This document shows, in pieces, positions 25,933 to 36,999 of a DNA stretch of 64,000 bases. Location of the stretch: positions 22,379-86,378 of the forward strand of contig DXLX01000032.1 in assembly GCA_019414515.1 (NCBI GenBank), given 5' to 3'. Source of the stretch: Collinsella sp. (GTDB taxonomy: Bacteria; Actinomycetota; Coriobacteriia; Coriobacteriales; Coriobacteriaceae). How positions within the stretch are numbered: position 1 is the stretch's first letter; each line of letters opens with the position of its first letter. The notes under the pieces were generated by a model. The model saw only the letters and a list, made by a program, of their open reading frames with translations. It was not told where the DNA came from and ran no database searches. The position numbers were made by a program, and so were the translations under genes.

Positions 25933-27297
25933 CTAGTTCTTCAGCGAGTTCAGCGGTGCCGGGAAGCGTCCACCACGGTGGGCAAGCACGGTGCCGGCGT
26001 TGGGGTTCACCGGCATGATGGGCGCACGGCCAAACAGGCCGCCGTACTCGACGCAGTCGCCCACGCTCTTGCCGATGGCGGGAATCACGCGCACGGCCGT
26101 GGTCTTATTGTTGATGACGCCGATGGCCATCTCGTCGGCGATGATGCCGGCGATGGTCTCGACCGGGGTGTCGCCGGGGATGGCGATCATGTCCAGGCCG
26201 ACGGAGCACACGCAGGTCATGGCCTCGAGCTTCTCGAGCGAAAGCGCGCCGGCCTCGACGGCGGCGATCATGCCGGCGTCTTCGGACACGGGGATAAAGG
26301 CGCCCGAGAGGCCACCGACGCTGGAACTGGCCATGACGCCGCCCTTCTTGACGGCGTCGTTGAGCATGGCGAGCGCGCAGGTCGTGCCCGGGCCACCGCA
26401 GGTGCCCACGCCGATAATCTCGAGGATGCGAGCAACGGAGTCGCCAATGGCGGGCGTAGGCGCCAGCGACAGGTCGACGATGCCCTTCTCGACACCCAGT
26501 CGATGGGCGGCCTCGCGGCTCATGAGCTCGCCGGCACGGGTGATCTTAAAGGCGGTCTGCTTAATCTTCTCGGCGACTTCCATCATCGAGGCGGAGTCGG
26601 GCAGCTTCTCCAGGGCTGCCGCCATAACGCCGGGGCCCGAGACGCCAACGTTGATGACGGCGTCGGCCTCGCCACCGCCGTGGACGGCGCCCGCCATAAA
26701 CGGGGAGTCCTCGACCATGTTGGCAAAGCAGACAAACTTGGAGGCGCCAACGGAATCCTCATCTGCCGTAAGCTTGGCGGCATCGATGATGGTCTGGGCG
26801 GCCATGAGCACGGCGTCCATGTTGATGCCGGCACGCAGGCTGGCGACGTTGACGCTGGAGCAGACGCGGCTGGTGGTAGCGAGCGCCTGGGGGATGGACT
26901 GGATGACGCGGCGGTCGGCGTCGCCGATGCCCTTCTGAACGAGCGCGGAGAAGCCGCCCAGGTAATCGATGCCGAGCGTCTCGGCCGCGCGGTCGAGGGC
27001 ATGCGCGATGGGGGTGAGGTCCTCATCCTTGCAGCATGCGGCGATCTGCGCCACCGGGGTGACGGAAACGCGCTTGTTGACGATGGGGATACCGTACTCG
27101 CGCTCGAGGTTCTCGGCGGTCTCGACCAAGTGCTCAGCCGTGTGCGTCACGTGGTCGTAGATCTTCGTGCACATGCGGTCGAGGCTCTCGTCGCCGCAAC
27201 CCATGAGCGAAACACCCATGGTGATGGTCCTGATGTCGAGGTTCTGCTCCTCAACCATGCCGCGGGTTTCCGCGATTTCTGCGGGCGTGATCGCCAT
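25933..27297 (-). CDS. UPF0210 / PFL-family protein (DUF711)
   Basis: 454 residues from ATG 27297 ([19 protein letters not shown]), with AGGAGTGCAAGG just before it. The longer frame to 27354 is not needed because family members start here and are ~450 residues. Cofactor and reaction are not known; the family has a PFL-like barrel. Gly/Ala-rich segments such as [18 protein letters not shown] and [12 protein letters not shown] are diagnostic. In many genomes it follows an ACT-domain gene (UPF0237), which I do not see here. It lies downstream of metH on the same strand. A long-hairpin element follows the stop. Confidence 0.85.
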   Translation of the reverse strand: MAITPAEIAETRGMVEEQNLDIRTITMGVSLMGCGDESLDRMCTKIYDHVTHTAEHLVETAENLEREYGIPIVNKRVSVTPVAQIAACCKDEDLTPIAHALDRAAETLGIDYLGGFSALVQKGIGDADRRVIQSIPQALATTSRVCSSVNVASLRAGINMDAVLMAAQTIIDAAKLTADEDSVGASKFVCFANMVEDSPFMAGAVHGGGEADAVINVGVSGPGVMAAALEKLPDSASMMEVAEKIKQTAFKITRAGELMSREAAHRLGVEKGIVDLSLAPTPAIGDSVARILEIIGVGTCGGPGTTCALAMLNDAVKKGGVMASSSVGGLSGAFIPVSEDAGMIAAVEAGALSLEKLEAMTCVCSVGLDMIAIPGDTPVETIAGIIADEMAIGVINNKTTAVRVIPAIGKSVGDCVEYGGLFGRAPIMPVNPNAGTVLAHRGGRFPAPLNSLKN

Positions 27298-27343
27298 CCT
27301 TGCACTCCTATCTGCCAAAACGAGCATAGCCTTATCTATTCTA

Positions 27344-27379
27344 ACGTGCCGCACGTGCCAAGTGGCGCGTGCGGCACGT
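27344..27379. repeat. 12-bp perfect hairpin between metH and the UPF0210 gene
   Basis: ACGTGCCGCACG and CGTGCGGCACGT around a 12-nt loop. Minus-strand exit is TTAGAAT, plus-strand exit TTT, so a weak terminator or attenuator in the metH-UPF0210 gap. Confidence 0.6.
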
Positions 27380-27405
27380 TTTGGTGCTCGGTTGTTTCCG
27401 TTGTG

Positions 27406-29964
27406 TTACTGCCCAAAGACCTCTTCGGCGATGCGCGCGCTTTCGGCGGCATCCTTGGCGTAGTAGTCCGCGCCGATCTGCTTGGCGTATTCGGGGGTGA
27501 GCACGGCGCCACCTACGATGATCTTGACGCCCGGAACCTCGGCATGGAGCAACTTGATGGTCTCCTCCATAGCGACGACCGTGGTGGTCATAAGCGCCGA
27601 GAGGCCGACGAGCTTAATGTCGCGCTCCCGTACGGTCTTGAGTACCTCTTGCGGGTCGACGTCGCGGCCTAGGTCAAAGACGGTGTAGCCGTAGTTATCG
27701 AGCAGCATCTTGACGATGTTCTTACCGATGTCGTGGATATCGCCTTTAACGGTGGCCACGCAGATTTTGCCCTTGTCGGCAATCTCGCCGGCGGGCATCA
27801 GGCGCTTGATGGTGTCAAAGCCCACACGCGCGGCCTCGGCCGAGGCCATAAGCTGCGGCAAGAAGAACTTGCCCTGGTCAAAGAGGACGCCAACCTCGTC
27901 GAGGGCGGGGATAAAGTGATTGTTGATGAGGTCCATGGCGTCATGGTCTGCCAGCAGACGCTCGGTCTCGGCCGCGATTTCGCCCTTGCGGCCCGAGACG
28001 ACCATGCGACGAATCGGGTCGTCGTTGCCGTCGGTGCCGGTGGTGCCAGCAGCGGGCGCGGCGTCGGTCGATACCGCCTGAGCCGCCGCCGGATTCGCGG
28101 CGATCTTGTACGGATCGGTCCAGCCGGCGTAGCGCTCGATGTATCCGGTCGAGCCCTCGTCCTCAACGCTCAGCACGCGATAGCTGTAGACGGTATCCAT
28201 AAAGCGCTTGGAGCCCGGGTTCATGATGGGGGCGTCCAGGCCCGCGCCAAAAGCGGCAGCCAAAAAGACCGAGCCCAGCAGCGGGCGGGCAGGCAGACCA
28301 AAGCTGATGTTCGACACGCCGAGCGCGCATTTGACGCCCAGACGCTCCTTGCACAGGGACATGGCGCGCAGGATCTGTTCGGCCTGGCGTTGATTGGTCG
28401 AGGCGGTCATGACCAGACAGTCGATGAGGATGCGGTCCGGGCCGATACCGTAGCGGGCGGCCTCGGCCACGATGCGCTCGGCGATGGCGAAGCGAGCTTC
28501 GGCGGTATCGGGGATGCCGCCTTCATCGAGCGTGAGGCCGACGACGTTGGTGCCGTAATGGGCGACCAGCGGAAAGATCTCATCCATGATTTGCTGTTTG
28601 CCATTGACCGAGTTGATGATGGGCTTGCCGGCGTAGCGGCGCACGGCTGCCTCGACGGCTGCGGGGTCGGTGGAGTCGATCTGCAGCGGCAGCAGCGTGG
28701 AGCCCTGGAGCTGCTCGGTCGCCTGCTGGATGATCTTGACCTCGTCGATCTCGGGCAGGCCCACGTTGACGTCCAGGATGTCGGCGCCCTGTTCCTGCTG
28801 GCTGATGCCCTGGCTCACGACGTAGTCCAGGTCGCCGTCGCGCAGGGCCTGTTGCAGGCGCTTTTTGCCGGTGGGATTGATGCGCTCGCCGATGACGGCG
28901 ATTTTGTGGCCGTCACAGGGAAGGTCCACGACCGTCTGGGCGCTCGTGGCCGACATGCTGGGCTTGCGGCGGCGCGGGCTGGGCGTGTGGTTGTCGATAA
29001 GCGTGCGCAAGGCCGCCATATGCGCCGGCGTGGTTCCGCAGCAGCCGCCCACGACGCTCACGCCGTCCTCGATCATGCCGGCGACGGCCTCGGCGTATTC
29101 GGGGGCCTGGATATCAAAGACGGTATTGCCGTCGTCGTCCACGCGGGGCAGTCCCGCGTTAGCCTGCACCATAACGGGCTTGTCGGTAACGGTGAGCATA
29201 CGTGCGGCGAGCCCTCGGAGCTCGGCCGGGCCCTGGCTGCAGTTGATACCCAAAACGTCGGCGCCGATGGCGTCGAGCGTGATGGCGGCGACCTCGGGGC
29301 TCGTTCCCAAGAAGGTGCGACCGTCTTCCTCAAAGGTCATGGTGGCAAAGACGGGCAGGTCGGAGTTCTCGCGGCAGGCGAGGACGGCCGCCTTGATCTC
29401 GGCAAGGTCGGTCATGGTCTCGATAATAAAGAGGTCCACGCCCGCGTCGACGCCGGCGCGCACCTCCTCGGCAAAGAGGTCATAGGCCTCGTCGAAGCTC
29501 AGGGTGCCCAAGGGGCGAAGCAGCGCGCCGATGGGGCCGATATCGCCGGCGACGTAGCGGGCGCCGGCCTCGCGGGCGCAGGCGACAGCGGCGGCAAAGA
29601 CATCTGCCACGGTGGCGGCGCCGTCGAGCTTGTGGGCGTTGGCGCCAAAGGTGTTGGCGGTGATCACGTCGCAGCCGGCCTCGACATACTGACGCTGGAT
29701 ATCGGTGATAACCTCGGGCTCCTCAAAGTTGAGCAGCTCGGGCAGGGCGCCGGCCTTCATGCCGGCAGCCTGCAGCATGGTGCCCATGCCGCCGTCAAAC
29801 AGCAGGTGCCCCGTGCCCTCGATGGCGGCGCGCAGGCGATCGTCCTTAATGCGCAGGTCGTCGATCGTGCGTGGCTTGTACACAGCGCCGTTGCAGCGTG
29901 CGGCATTGACGGGCGCCGCCAGCGCGGCACCATCCGAATTATGAGTAATAAGCGGGGTGAACAT
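27406..29964 (-). CDS. metH: Cobalamin-dependent methionine synthase, lacking the reactivation domain
   Basis: 852 residues versus about 1,220 for E. coli MetH. It moves a methyl group from methyl-tetrahydrofolate to homocysteine. Order: homocysteine domain (LLFDGGMGTMLQ, zinc cysteines in GINCSQGP and GGCCGTTPAH), pterin domain (IGERINPTGKKRL, ILDVNVGLPEID), helical cap, and cobalamin domain with the base-off His in GDIHDIGKN (about 742-750). The C-terminal SAM-binding reactivation domain is absent. A separate protein of that type is encoded just upstream, so the function is split over two genes. AGGAGCC precedes ATG 29964. Confidence 0.93.
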   Translation of the reverse strand: MFTPLITHNSDGAALAAPVNAARCNGAVYKPRTIDDLRIKDDRLRAAIEGTGHLLFDGGMGTMLQAAGMKAGALPELLNFEEPEVITDIQRQYVEAGCDVITANTFGANAHKLDGAATVADVFAAAVACAREAGARYVAGDIGPIGALLRPLGTLSFDEAYDLFAEEVRAGVDAGVDLFIIETMTDLAEIKAAVLACRENSDLPVFATMTFEEDGRTFLGTSPEVAAITLDAIGADVLGINCSQGPAELRGLAARMLTVTDKPVMVQANAGLPRVDDDGNTVFDIQAPEYAEAVAGMIEDGVSVVGGCCGTTPAHMAALRTLIDNHTPSPRRRKPSMSATSAQTVVDLPCDGHKIAVIGERINPTGKKRLQQALRDGDLDYVVSQGISQQEQGADILDVNVGLPEIDEVKIIQQATEQLQGSTLLPLQIDSTDPAAVEAAVRRYAGKPIINSVNGKQQIMDEIFPLVAHYGTNVVGLTLDEGGIPDTAEARFAIAERIVAEAARYGIGPDRILIDCLVMTASTNQRQAEQILRAMSLCKERLGVKCALGVSNISFGLPARPLLGSVFLAAAFGAGLDAPIMNPGSKRFMDTVYSYRVLSVEDEGSTGYIERYAGWTDPYKIAANPAAAQAVSTDAAPAAGTTGTDGNDDPIRRMVVSGRKGEIAAETERLLADHDAMDLINNHFIPALDEVGVLFDQGKFFLPQLMASAEAARVGFDTIKRLMPAGEIADKGKICVATVKGDIHDIGKNIVKMLLDNYGYTVFDLGRDVDPQEVLKTVRERDIKLVGLSALMTTTVVAMEETIKLLHAEVPGVKIIVGGAVLTPEYAKQIGADYYAKDAAESARIAEEVFGQ

Positions 29965-29973
29965 CGGGGGCTC

Positions 29974-30762
29974 CTAGTGGCTGGAATAGCAGGTGGTGTG
30001 GGCGGCGCGGAAGCGGCAGTGCTCGCGCATGCGGCAGATATTGCAGGTGGGGCGACTCTGGGCGTCGTGGACTTTGCCGTCGAACAGACCGATCACCGCG
30101 GTCACGCTCTTGGTGGGCATGAGCAGGCTGGTGGGCGTGACGGTAAGGCCGATGAGCCGCGTGGCGTTGAGCGCATCGACGATCGAGCGCTGGGCCGAGA
30201 GCGGGCAGTCGCCGTATCCGGGACTGAAGCGCCAGTTACCGGCGAGTCCGTGTGCGGCGGCCGCAGCCTTGACCTGCTGGTCCATCTGCTCGACGGCAGC
30301 TTCCACATAGGCAGAGCACGCGGCATCGAGCACAGCTCCCTCTAGGGGCTGCTGGGCTCCCGTGGTGCGCAGACGACGCTCGGCGTCCATGCCGAGGGTG
30401 CATGCCATGAGCGCGGCAAAGCGGGCGTCTTTGAGATGGCGATAGATGTCGCGACCGCGCAGCTCAACGTTGGTGCCGACCAGACGGATGCAGGGCTCTC
30501 CCTGCTCGTCCACGCCCGTGGCATCGACGGCAAACACGCGTCGCACGCCACGGGGCTCAATGTCCAGTTCCAAACGTTCAACGACAAGCTCAATACGCTG
30601 CGACAGCTCGGGCTCAATCTGCTGACCGCTGTAGCCCAGGTAGCGCAGCATCTCGGCACGATCGACGCGGGGATGGTGGGCATCATCGATACGATAAAGC
30701 GCCGGCGACGCAAGGTCGGCCGGCACTTCGCCAAAAGCTGTATCGATGTGCGGTTTTTCCAT
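29974..30762 (-). CDS. Stand-alone MetH activation-domain protein
   Basis: 262 residues. It matches the C-terminal AdoMet-binding activation domain of MetH (RFSPGYGDCPL motif, then TRLIGLTVTPTSLLMP and a C-terminal CNICRMREHCRFR cysteine cluster). It would reductively methylate cob(II)alamin back to the active state using SAM. The start codon overlaps the metF stop (TAATG) and the stop is nine bases from metH, so metF, this gene and metH form one operon. The Cys cluster CxxC...C at the end suggests an iron-sulfur or zinc site. Confidence 0.88.
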   Translation of the reverse strand: MEKPHIDTAFGEVPADLASPALYRIDDAHHPRVDRAEMLRYLGYSGQQIEPELSQRIELVVERLELDIEPRGVRRVFAVDATGVDEQGEPCIRLVGTNVELRGRDIYRHLKDARFAALMACTLGMDAERRLRTTGAQQPLEGAVLDAACSAYVEAAVEQMDQQVKAAAAAHGLAGNWRFSPGYGDCPLSAQRSIVDALNATRLIGLTVTPTSLLMPTKSVTAVIGLFDGKVHDAQSRPTCNICRMREHCRFRAAHTTCYSSH

Positions 30763-31634
30763 TACCCCAGGCGCTCCATAATGGTTGCGGCGATCGCAGG
30801 ACGATTCATAGTGTACAGGTGCAGACCGTCGGCACCGTGCTCCTTAAGGTCGCAAAGCTGACGGGCGGCATAATCTACACCGGCTGCCTGCAAGCTCTCG
30901 GGGTCGTTCTCGTACTTGGCGAGAATCTTGATGACGGGGGAGGGCAGCGACGCGCCGCACATAAAGACCATGCGACTGATCTGCGACTTGCCCATAAACG
31001 GCATAATGCCCGCGGTAACGGGCACGGTGATACCGGCCTTGTCGGCAAGCTCGCGAAAACGGTAGAAGCACTCGTTATCAAAAAAGAGCTGCGTCACAAA
31101 GAAGCTCGCGCCGGCGTCCTGCTTTTGCTTGAGGTATTCGACCGAAGCGTTGAGATCCTCACAGGCAATGTGGCCCTCGGGGTAGGCTGCGGCGCCCACG
31201 CAAAAGCCGGCATCGACGAGCTCGGGGATAAGGTCGCGGGCGTAGGCGTAGTCCGAGGCGGGCTTGTCATCCTCGCTCGCGCCGGCGGGTAGGTCACCGC
31301 GCAGGGCCAGCACATTTTCTACACCGGCGGAGCGGTACTCGTCGATCTTGGCGGCAATATCGGCATGTGTGCGGCCAACGCAGGTGAGGTGTGCCACCGA
31401 GGGCGTATCGAATTCGCTCGTAATCATATGTGCGATGGGGGCGGTGGCGGCGCCGTTGCCCGAGCCGCCGGCCGAGCAGGTGACCGAGACAAAGCTCGGC
31501 GAAAGCTTGCACAGATTGCCTGCCACTTCGCGAGCCGTGTCGAGGGTCAGCTCGCCCTTGGGCGGGAACATCTCAAACGAAACGGGCGCGGTGCCTTGGG
31601 ATGCTGCCTGCTTAAAAACCTCGTCGACGCGCAT
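30762..31634 (-). CDS. metF: Methylenetetrahydrofolate reductase
   Basis: 290 residues from ATG 31634 (MRVDEVFKQA) with AAAGGAGC upstream; the longer frame to 31676 is dropped. It makes the 5-methyl-THF that MetH uses. Motifs: SFEMFPPKGE, VTCSAGGSGNG, HLTCVGRT and VTAGIMPFMGKSQI with FAD-contact residues. It is the first gene of the operon. The 430 bp up to glnA hold no riboswitch I can recognise. Confidence 0.93.
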   Translation of the reverse strand: MRVDEVFKQAASQGTAPVSFEMFPPKGELTLDTAREVAGNLCKLSPSFVSVTCSAGGSGNGAATAPIAHMITSEFDTPSVAHLTCVGRTHADIAAKIDEYRSAGVENVLALRGDLPAGASEDDKPASDYAYARDLIPELVDAGFCVGAAAYPEGHIACEDLNASVEYLKQKQDAGASFFVTQLFFDNECFYRFRELADKAGITVPVTAGIMPFMGKSQISRMVFMCGASLPSPVIKILAKYENDPESLQAAGVDYAARQLCDLKEHGADGLHLYTMNRPAIAATIMERLG

Positions 31635-32063
31635 ATCGTGCTCCTTTAGATGCCTGGGTGCGATGTTTTGTTGCAAGGATTCTACAGTACCACTGCGCTA
31701 AGGTGGAGTTTCTCTCACGATTTGGTGATACCAATCGAAAATGCTTCGCTATCGGCATTTCCTATAACAGAGCGGTCAATGTAGGATGGGGGGCTATATT
31801 GAATGGTATCTGATGCGAAATACCAGTTAATAGAGCCCCATTCCAAGTTGACTACCCTTAAACCATGGGGAGAGGTCTGCAATTTATACAGTTGATTGGC
31901 TGTTGAGGGTGGCAACGCCGCCTCGATAGGGTAACCTCATTGATTGGTTTCGCGACGGCAACATGACGGTAATGTCGCGGAAACACGGCGAGTCTAAGCT
32001 ATGACTCGTTCGTTAGTAATCAACACCGCATCTCACGCGGTGCCGATACGAAGGGAGTTCCGT
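31635..32063. other. Intergenic region between divergent metF and glnA
   Basis: No cobalamin, SAM or glutamine riboswitch motif is seen. A hairpin CGAGTC / GACTCG (about 31990-32010) and a GC hairpin CACCGC / GCGGTG just before glnA are the only features; both could be leader structure. No gene is supported. Confidence 0.4.
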
Positions 32064-34151
<2,088 letters not shown>

Positions 34152-34180
34152 AACGTAACCGACATATCGTCACGGTATTG

Positions 34181-34218
34181 AGCCGGGGTCCGCATCGCGC
34201 GGGCCCCGGCTATTTGTT
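34181..34218 (+). terminator. Terminator after glnA
   Basis: AGCCGGGGTCCGC, short loop, GCGGGCCCCGGCT, then ATTTGTTTG. Confidence 0.75.
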
Positions 34219-34269
34219 TGCGAAGGACGCTTTGGATCCCGCTTTGCAACTGATTCGCCCACGCAATAA

Positions 34270-34500
34270 GGGGTCGTGGGCAAAAAACGTCAAATATGAG
34301 TACTGTCACAAGCCCTGTAGCATTATCTTTTTGCAAAATATGCAGTGTTACGCAACATATGTCCAAGTACTTAGCTGATAAATGCCTGCAATTCCTCCGC
34401 CATAGGACGCCTTGTGTCCAAATCGCCTTCTGATGGCATGAAATCGCTGTTACTAAATTGGTAACAGTACTCATATTTGCTATTTTTTGTCCACGGGCCC
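34270..34500. mobile_element. 231-bp element with 40-bp inverted ends (MITE-like)
   Basis: The ends 34270-34309 and 34461-34500 are imperfect inverted repeats, about 33 of 40 positions pairing, sharing CAAATATGAGTACTGT and CAAAAAA. The 151-bp interior is AT-rich and has no gene. This is the layout of a miniature inverted-repeat element. The ends lack a visible target duplication. Confidence 0.6.
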
Positions 34501-34528
34501 TTGGATGACAGTGTGATTTTATGCCTTC

Positions 34529-34548
34529 GGGGTTCGAATCCCGGCGTA
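34529..34548 (+). other. tRNA-like T-arm fragment
   Basis: CGGGGTTCGAATCCCGGCG looks like a tRNA T-arm, but no D-arm or anticodon arm precedes it; the MITE-like element ends about 29 bp upstream. It may be a remnant. Confidence 0.35.
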
Positions 34549-34556
34549 TGGGTAGC

Positions 34557-34588
34557 AAAAAGCCCGTCACCGCGGGGGTAACGGGCTT
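34557..34588 (-). terminator. Terminator of tRNA-Glu (minus strand)
   Basis: On the minus strand AAGCCCGTTAC, loop, GTGACGGGCTT, then TTT, 15 bp past the tRNA CCA. Confidence 0.85.
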
Positions 34589-34602
34589 CTCGTTTCAAAT
34601 GG

Positions 34603-34676
34603 TGCCCCCAGCGGGATTCGAACCCGCGATATCCACCTTGAAAGGGTGGCGTCCTTGGCCGCTAGACGATGGGGAC
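34603..34676 (-). tRNA. tRNA-Glu (anticodon UUC)
   Basis: Minus strand: acceptor GTCCCCA pairs with TGGGGGC, D-arm CGTCTAGCGGCC, anticodon loop CTTTCAA with TTC, T-arm CGGGTTCGAATCCCG, and an encoded CCA at 34600-34602. All arms are complete, 74 nt without CCA. Confidence 0.95.
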
Positions 34677-34736
34677 AGCGGGAAAGAGTATAGCAGACTT
34701 TTTTGCCGGCGCGTATATCGTTGGCAAACTGGAAAA

Positions 34737-34769
34737 CCACCACAAAGGTACCTGTCCCCTTTGTGGTGG
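34737..34769 (-). repeat. 33-nt REP-like palindrome, copy 2
   Basis: Reverse complement of the 6501-6533 element with one difference in the loop. It begins 8 bp after the murT-gatD stop on the minus strand. Confidence 0.75.
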
Positions 34770-34776
34770 TGGGGTG

Positions 34777-36954
34777 CTAGGGGAGGAGCTTCATGGCGGC
34801 GTCGTGGGCGGCGTGCTCGTAGGCGTCGTCGAGGGGTTTGAGCGGCAGCAGGGCTGTGGCCTGCGCATCGCCGCGGCGCTCGAGGGCGTGCGCGATCAGC
34901 CAGTCGGCGAGTTCGGGGTTTTTGGGCAGCGCCGGCCCGTGCAGGTACGTGCCGATCACGCCCTTGTAGACGAGGCCCTCAAAGCCATCGTCGCCGTTGT
35001 TGCCGGTGCCCGTGACGACGGACGTTCCGAGCGGCGTGGCCGCTGTATCGAGCAGGGTGCGGCCGCCGTGGTTCTCGAATCCCACAAAGGGCTCGGGTGC
35101 CAGATTGGTTTCGACGGCTACGTTGCCGATCAGGCGGTCGGAGCCGCGTACGGTTTCGGCGGCAATGACCCCCAGACCCTCGATGCGATCCTCGCCCATA
35201 TAGTACGAACGGCCGAGCAGCTGATAGCCGCCACAGATGGCAAGCAGCGAGCCGCCATCCTCAACATAGGCCGCGACCTTGTCTTTTTGAGCGAGCAGTT
35301 CATGTGCAACCGCCAACTGGTCGCGATCGGAGCCACCGCCCATCATAACGATGTCGGCGTCGGTCAGGTCGAGCGTCTCGCCCATGTGGACTTCGTCCAC
35401 ACGCACGGGAATGCCGCGCCAGGCGCAGCGGCGTTCGAGCGCGATAACGTTGCCGCCGTCGGCGTAGAGGTTGAGCGCATCGGGATACAGGTAGACGATG
35501 CGCAACGGGCGCGAAAGCTCGACCGGCGCAATATCGGTGGGGACAGCGCTACCATCGGCGCGCGTTACGGCGTGGGAGACAATCGAGCTTGCATCGTCGT
35601 CTTTAAGCCCGTCGAGCTCCTTGACTAACGGCGGGAAGGCCGTGTAGTTGGCGACGGCGTAGAAGGTGTCATCGGCGGCCTCGTCTGCCACGGCGCCGAT
35701 CGCCTGCGCGACGTCCGAGATAATCGCGGCATCGATGCCGGCGTACTTGAGGCGTACCTGCATGTCGTGCGCACGCGTGCCTCCGGCAAAGGCGACAAGA
35801 CCCGGCGTGTCGGCGATGCGCTCGAAGTCGACATCGTAGATCCACGAGACATCGTGGCCGTCGGCATCGTTATCGTTTAGGAAGAAGGCGCAGAGCCTGC
35901 CACCTGCCGTTTTAATGGACTGGATCTGGCGATCGAAGCCCACGGGATTCTTGGCCAGATTGGCCTCGACGGTGCGGCCGGCAATATCCCAGCGGCCCAT
36001 GCGTCCGCCGGCGGGCACGTAGGCATTAAGCGTGGGCTGCAGGTGCGCCGCGTCCACGCCCATCTCGCGCGCCGCAAAGAAGGCGGCGGCAATGTTGTAG
36101 ACCATGTACAGGCCGTTGTAGCGTGTGGCGATGTGCGTTGCGGGTGCGTCGGTATCGGGTCCAAAGACCAGGTCAAAGCCGTAGCCGTCGCAGCCGAGCT
36201 CCACGCCCGTCACGCGACGGACAAGCCCAGGGCGGGCCCAGCCGCACGAGGGACAATGGTAGGCGCCGAGCTGGCCGTATTGCACGTAGTCATACTCCAG
36301 CGGCGCGTTGCACTGCGAGCAAAAACGCGAGTCGCTAATGCGATCGGACTCGGTGCCCGTGGCGCCGTCGATGCCAAAGGCAATACTCGCGTTGGGAATG
36401 CGCGCGGCGATCGAGGCACACAGCGGATCGTCGGCGTTGTAGATGAGCGTTGTCGTCGGAGAGAGCTCCAACGCATGGGCGATGACCTCCTGGGTGTGAT
36501 CGATCTCTCCATAGCGATCCAGCTGGTCACGGAACAGGTTGAGCAGCACAAAGTACGTCGGCTTGAGCTTGGGCAGGACGCGCACGGTGTAGAGCTCGTC
36601 GCACTCAAAAACGCCCACGCGCTTGCCGCTGCTGGTGTGCTTAAGGCCGCCGCGGGCCTCGAGCAGAGCACCCACCACACCAGGCTCCATATTGTTGCCG
36701 GCACGGTTGCACACCACGGTAGCGCCGCTGGCAGCAACGGCGTCAGCGATGAGGTTGGAGGTGGTGGTCTTGCCATTAGTACCGGTGATCACCACGCTGC
36801 GGTCGACCAGGCTCGCGAGGTCGCTTAGCAGCTCGGGGTCGATCTTCATGGCGATGCGGCCGGGAAGCACGCCACCCTGGCGTTTGAGGACAGAGCGCAG
36901 TCCCCAGCGGGCGATATCGCTCGAGGTGCAGGCGAGAGATGAGCGGAGGTTCAT
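34777..36954 (-). CDS. murT-gatD: Fused MurT-GatD lipid II isoglutaminyl synthase
   Basis: 725 residues, one chain. The N-terminal half is a Mur ligase-like MurT: GTNGKTTTSNL (ATP), a CxxC...CxxC zinc finger (CSQCNAPLEY ... CPSCGWARPG), then a DUF1727-like C-terminal domain. From about residue 480 a GatD glutamine amidotransferase follows: YLYPDALNLYADGGN, GGGSDRDQ, nucleophile Cys in AICGGYQLLG, and a catalytic His in GTYLHGPALPKNP. Together they amidate the D-Glu of the stem peptide to D-iGln. In staphylococci and pneumococci MurT and GatD are separate proteins; here they are joined with no stop or frameshift. Confidence 0.9.
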   Translation of the reverse strand: MNLRSSLACTSSDIARWGLRSVLKRQGGVLPGRIAMKIDPELLSDLASLVDRSVVITGTNGKTTTSNLIADAVAASGATVVCNRAGNNMEPGVVGALLEARGGLKHTSSGKRVGVFECDELYTVRVLPKLKPTYFVLLNLFRDQLDRYGEIDHTQEVIAHALELSPTTTLIYNADDPLCASIAARIPNASIAFGIDGATGTESDRISDSRFCSQCNAPLEYDYVQYGQLGAYHCPSCGWARPGLVRRVTGVELGCDGYGFDLVFGPDTDAPATHIATRYNGLYMVYNIAAAFFAAREMGVDAAHLQPTLNAYVPAGGRMGRWDIAGRTVEANLAKNPVGFDRQIQSIKTAGGRLCAFFLNDNDADGHDVSWIYDVDFERIADTPGLVAFAGGTRAHDMQVRLKYAGIDAAIISDVAQAIGAVADEAADDTFYAVANYTAFPPLVKELDGLKDDDASSIVSHAVTRADGSAVPTDIAPVELSRPLRIVYLYPDALNLYADGGNVIALERRCAWRGIPVRVDEVHMGETLDLTDADIVMMGGGSDRDQLAVAHELLAQKDKVAAYVEDGGSLLAICGGYQLLGRSYYMGEDRIEGLGVIAAETVRGSDRLIGNVAVETNLAPEPFVGFENHGGRTLLDTAATPLGTSVVTGTGNNGDDGFEGLVYKGVIGTYLHGPALPKNPELADWLIAHALERRGDAQATALLPLKPLDDAYEHAAHDAAMKLLP

Positions 36955-36999
36955 GAAGCCGTTCCTAACGTGAATGACATGGTCGGGGCGATCGCGTCG

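Noticed and set aside
27406..29964. Truncated, non-functional metH
   Set aside because: All catalytic domains are complete and the missing domain is supplied by the adjacent gene.
31635..32063. Cobalamin or SAM riboswitch before metF
   Set aside because: No B12-box or SAM-I core could be found on either strand; only short hairpins.
34517..34548. Second tRNA beside tRNA-Glu
   Set aside because: Only a T-arm-like stretch, no acceptor partner, D-arm or anticodon arm.
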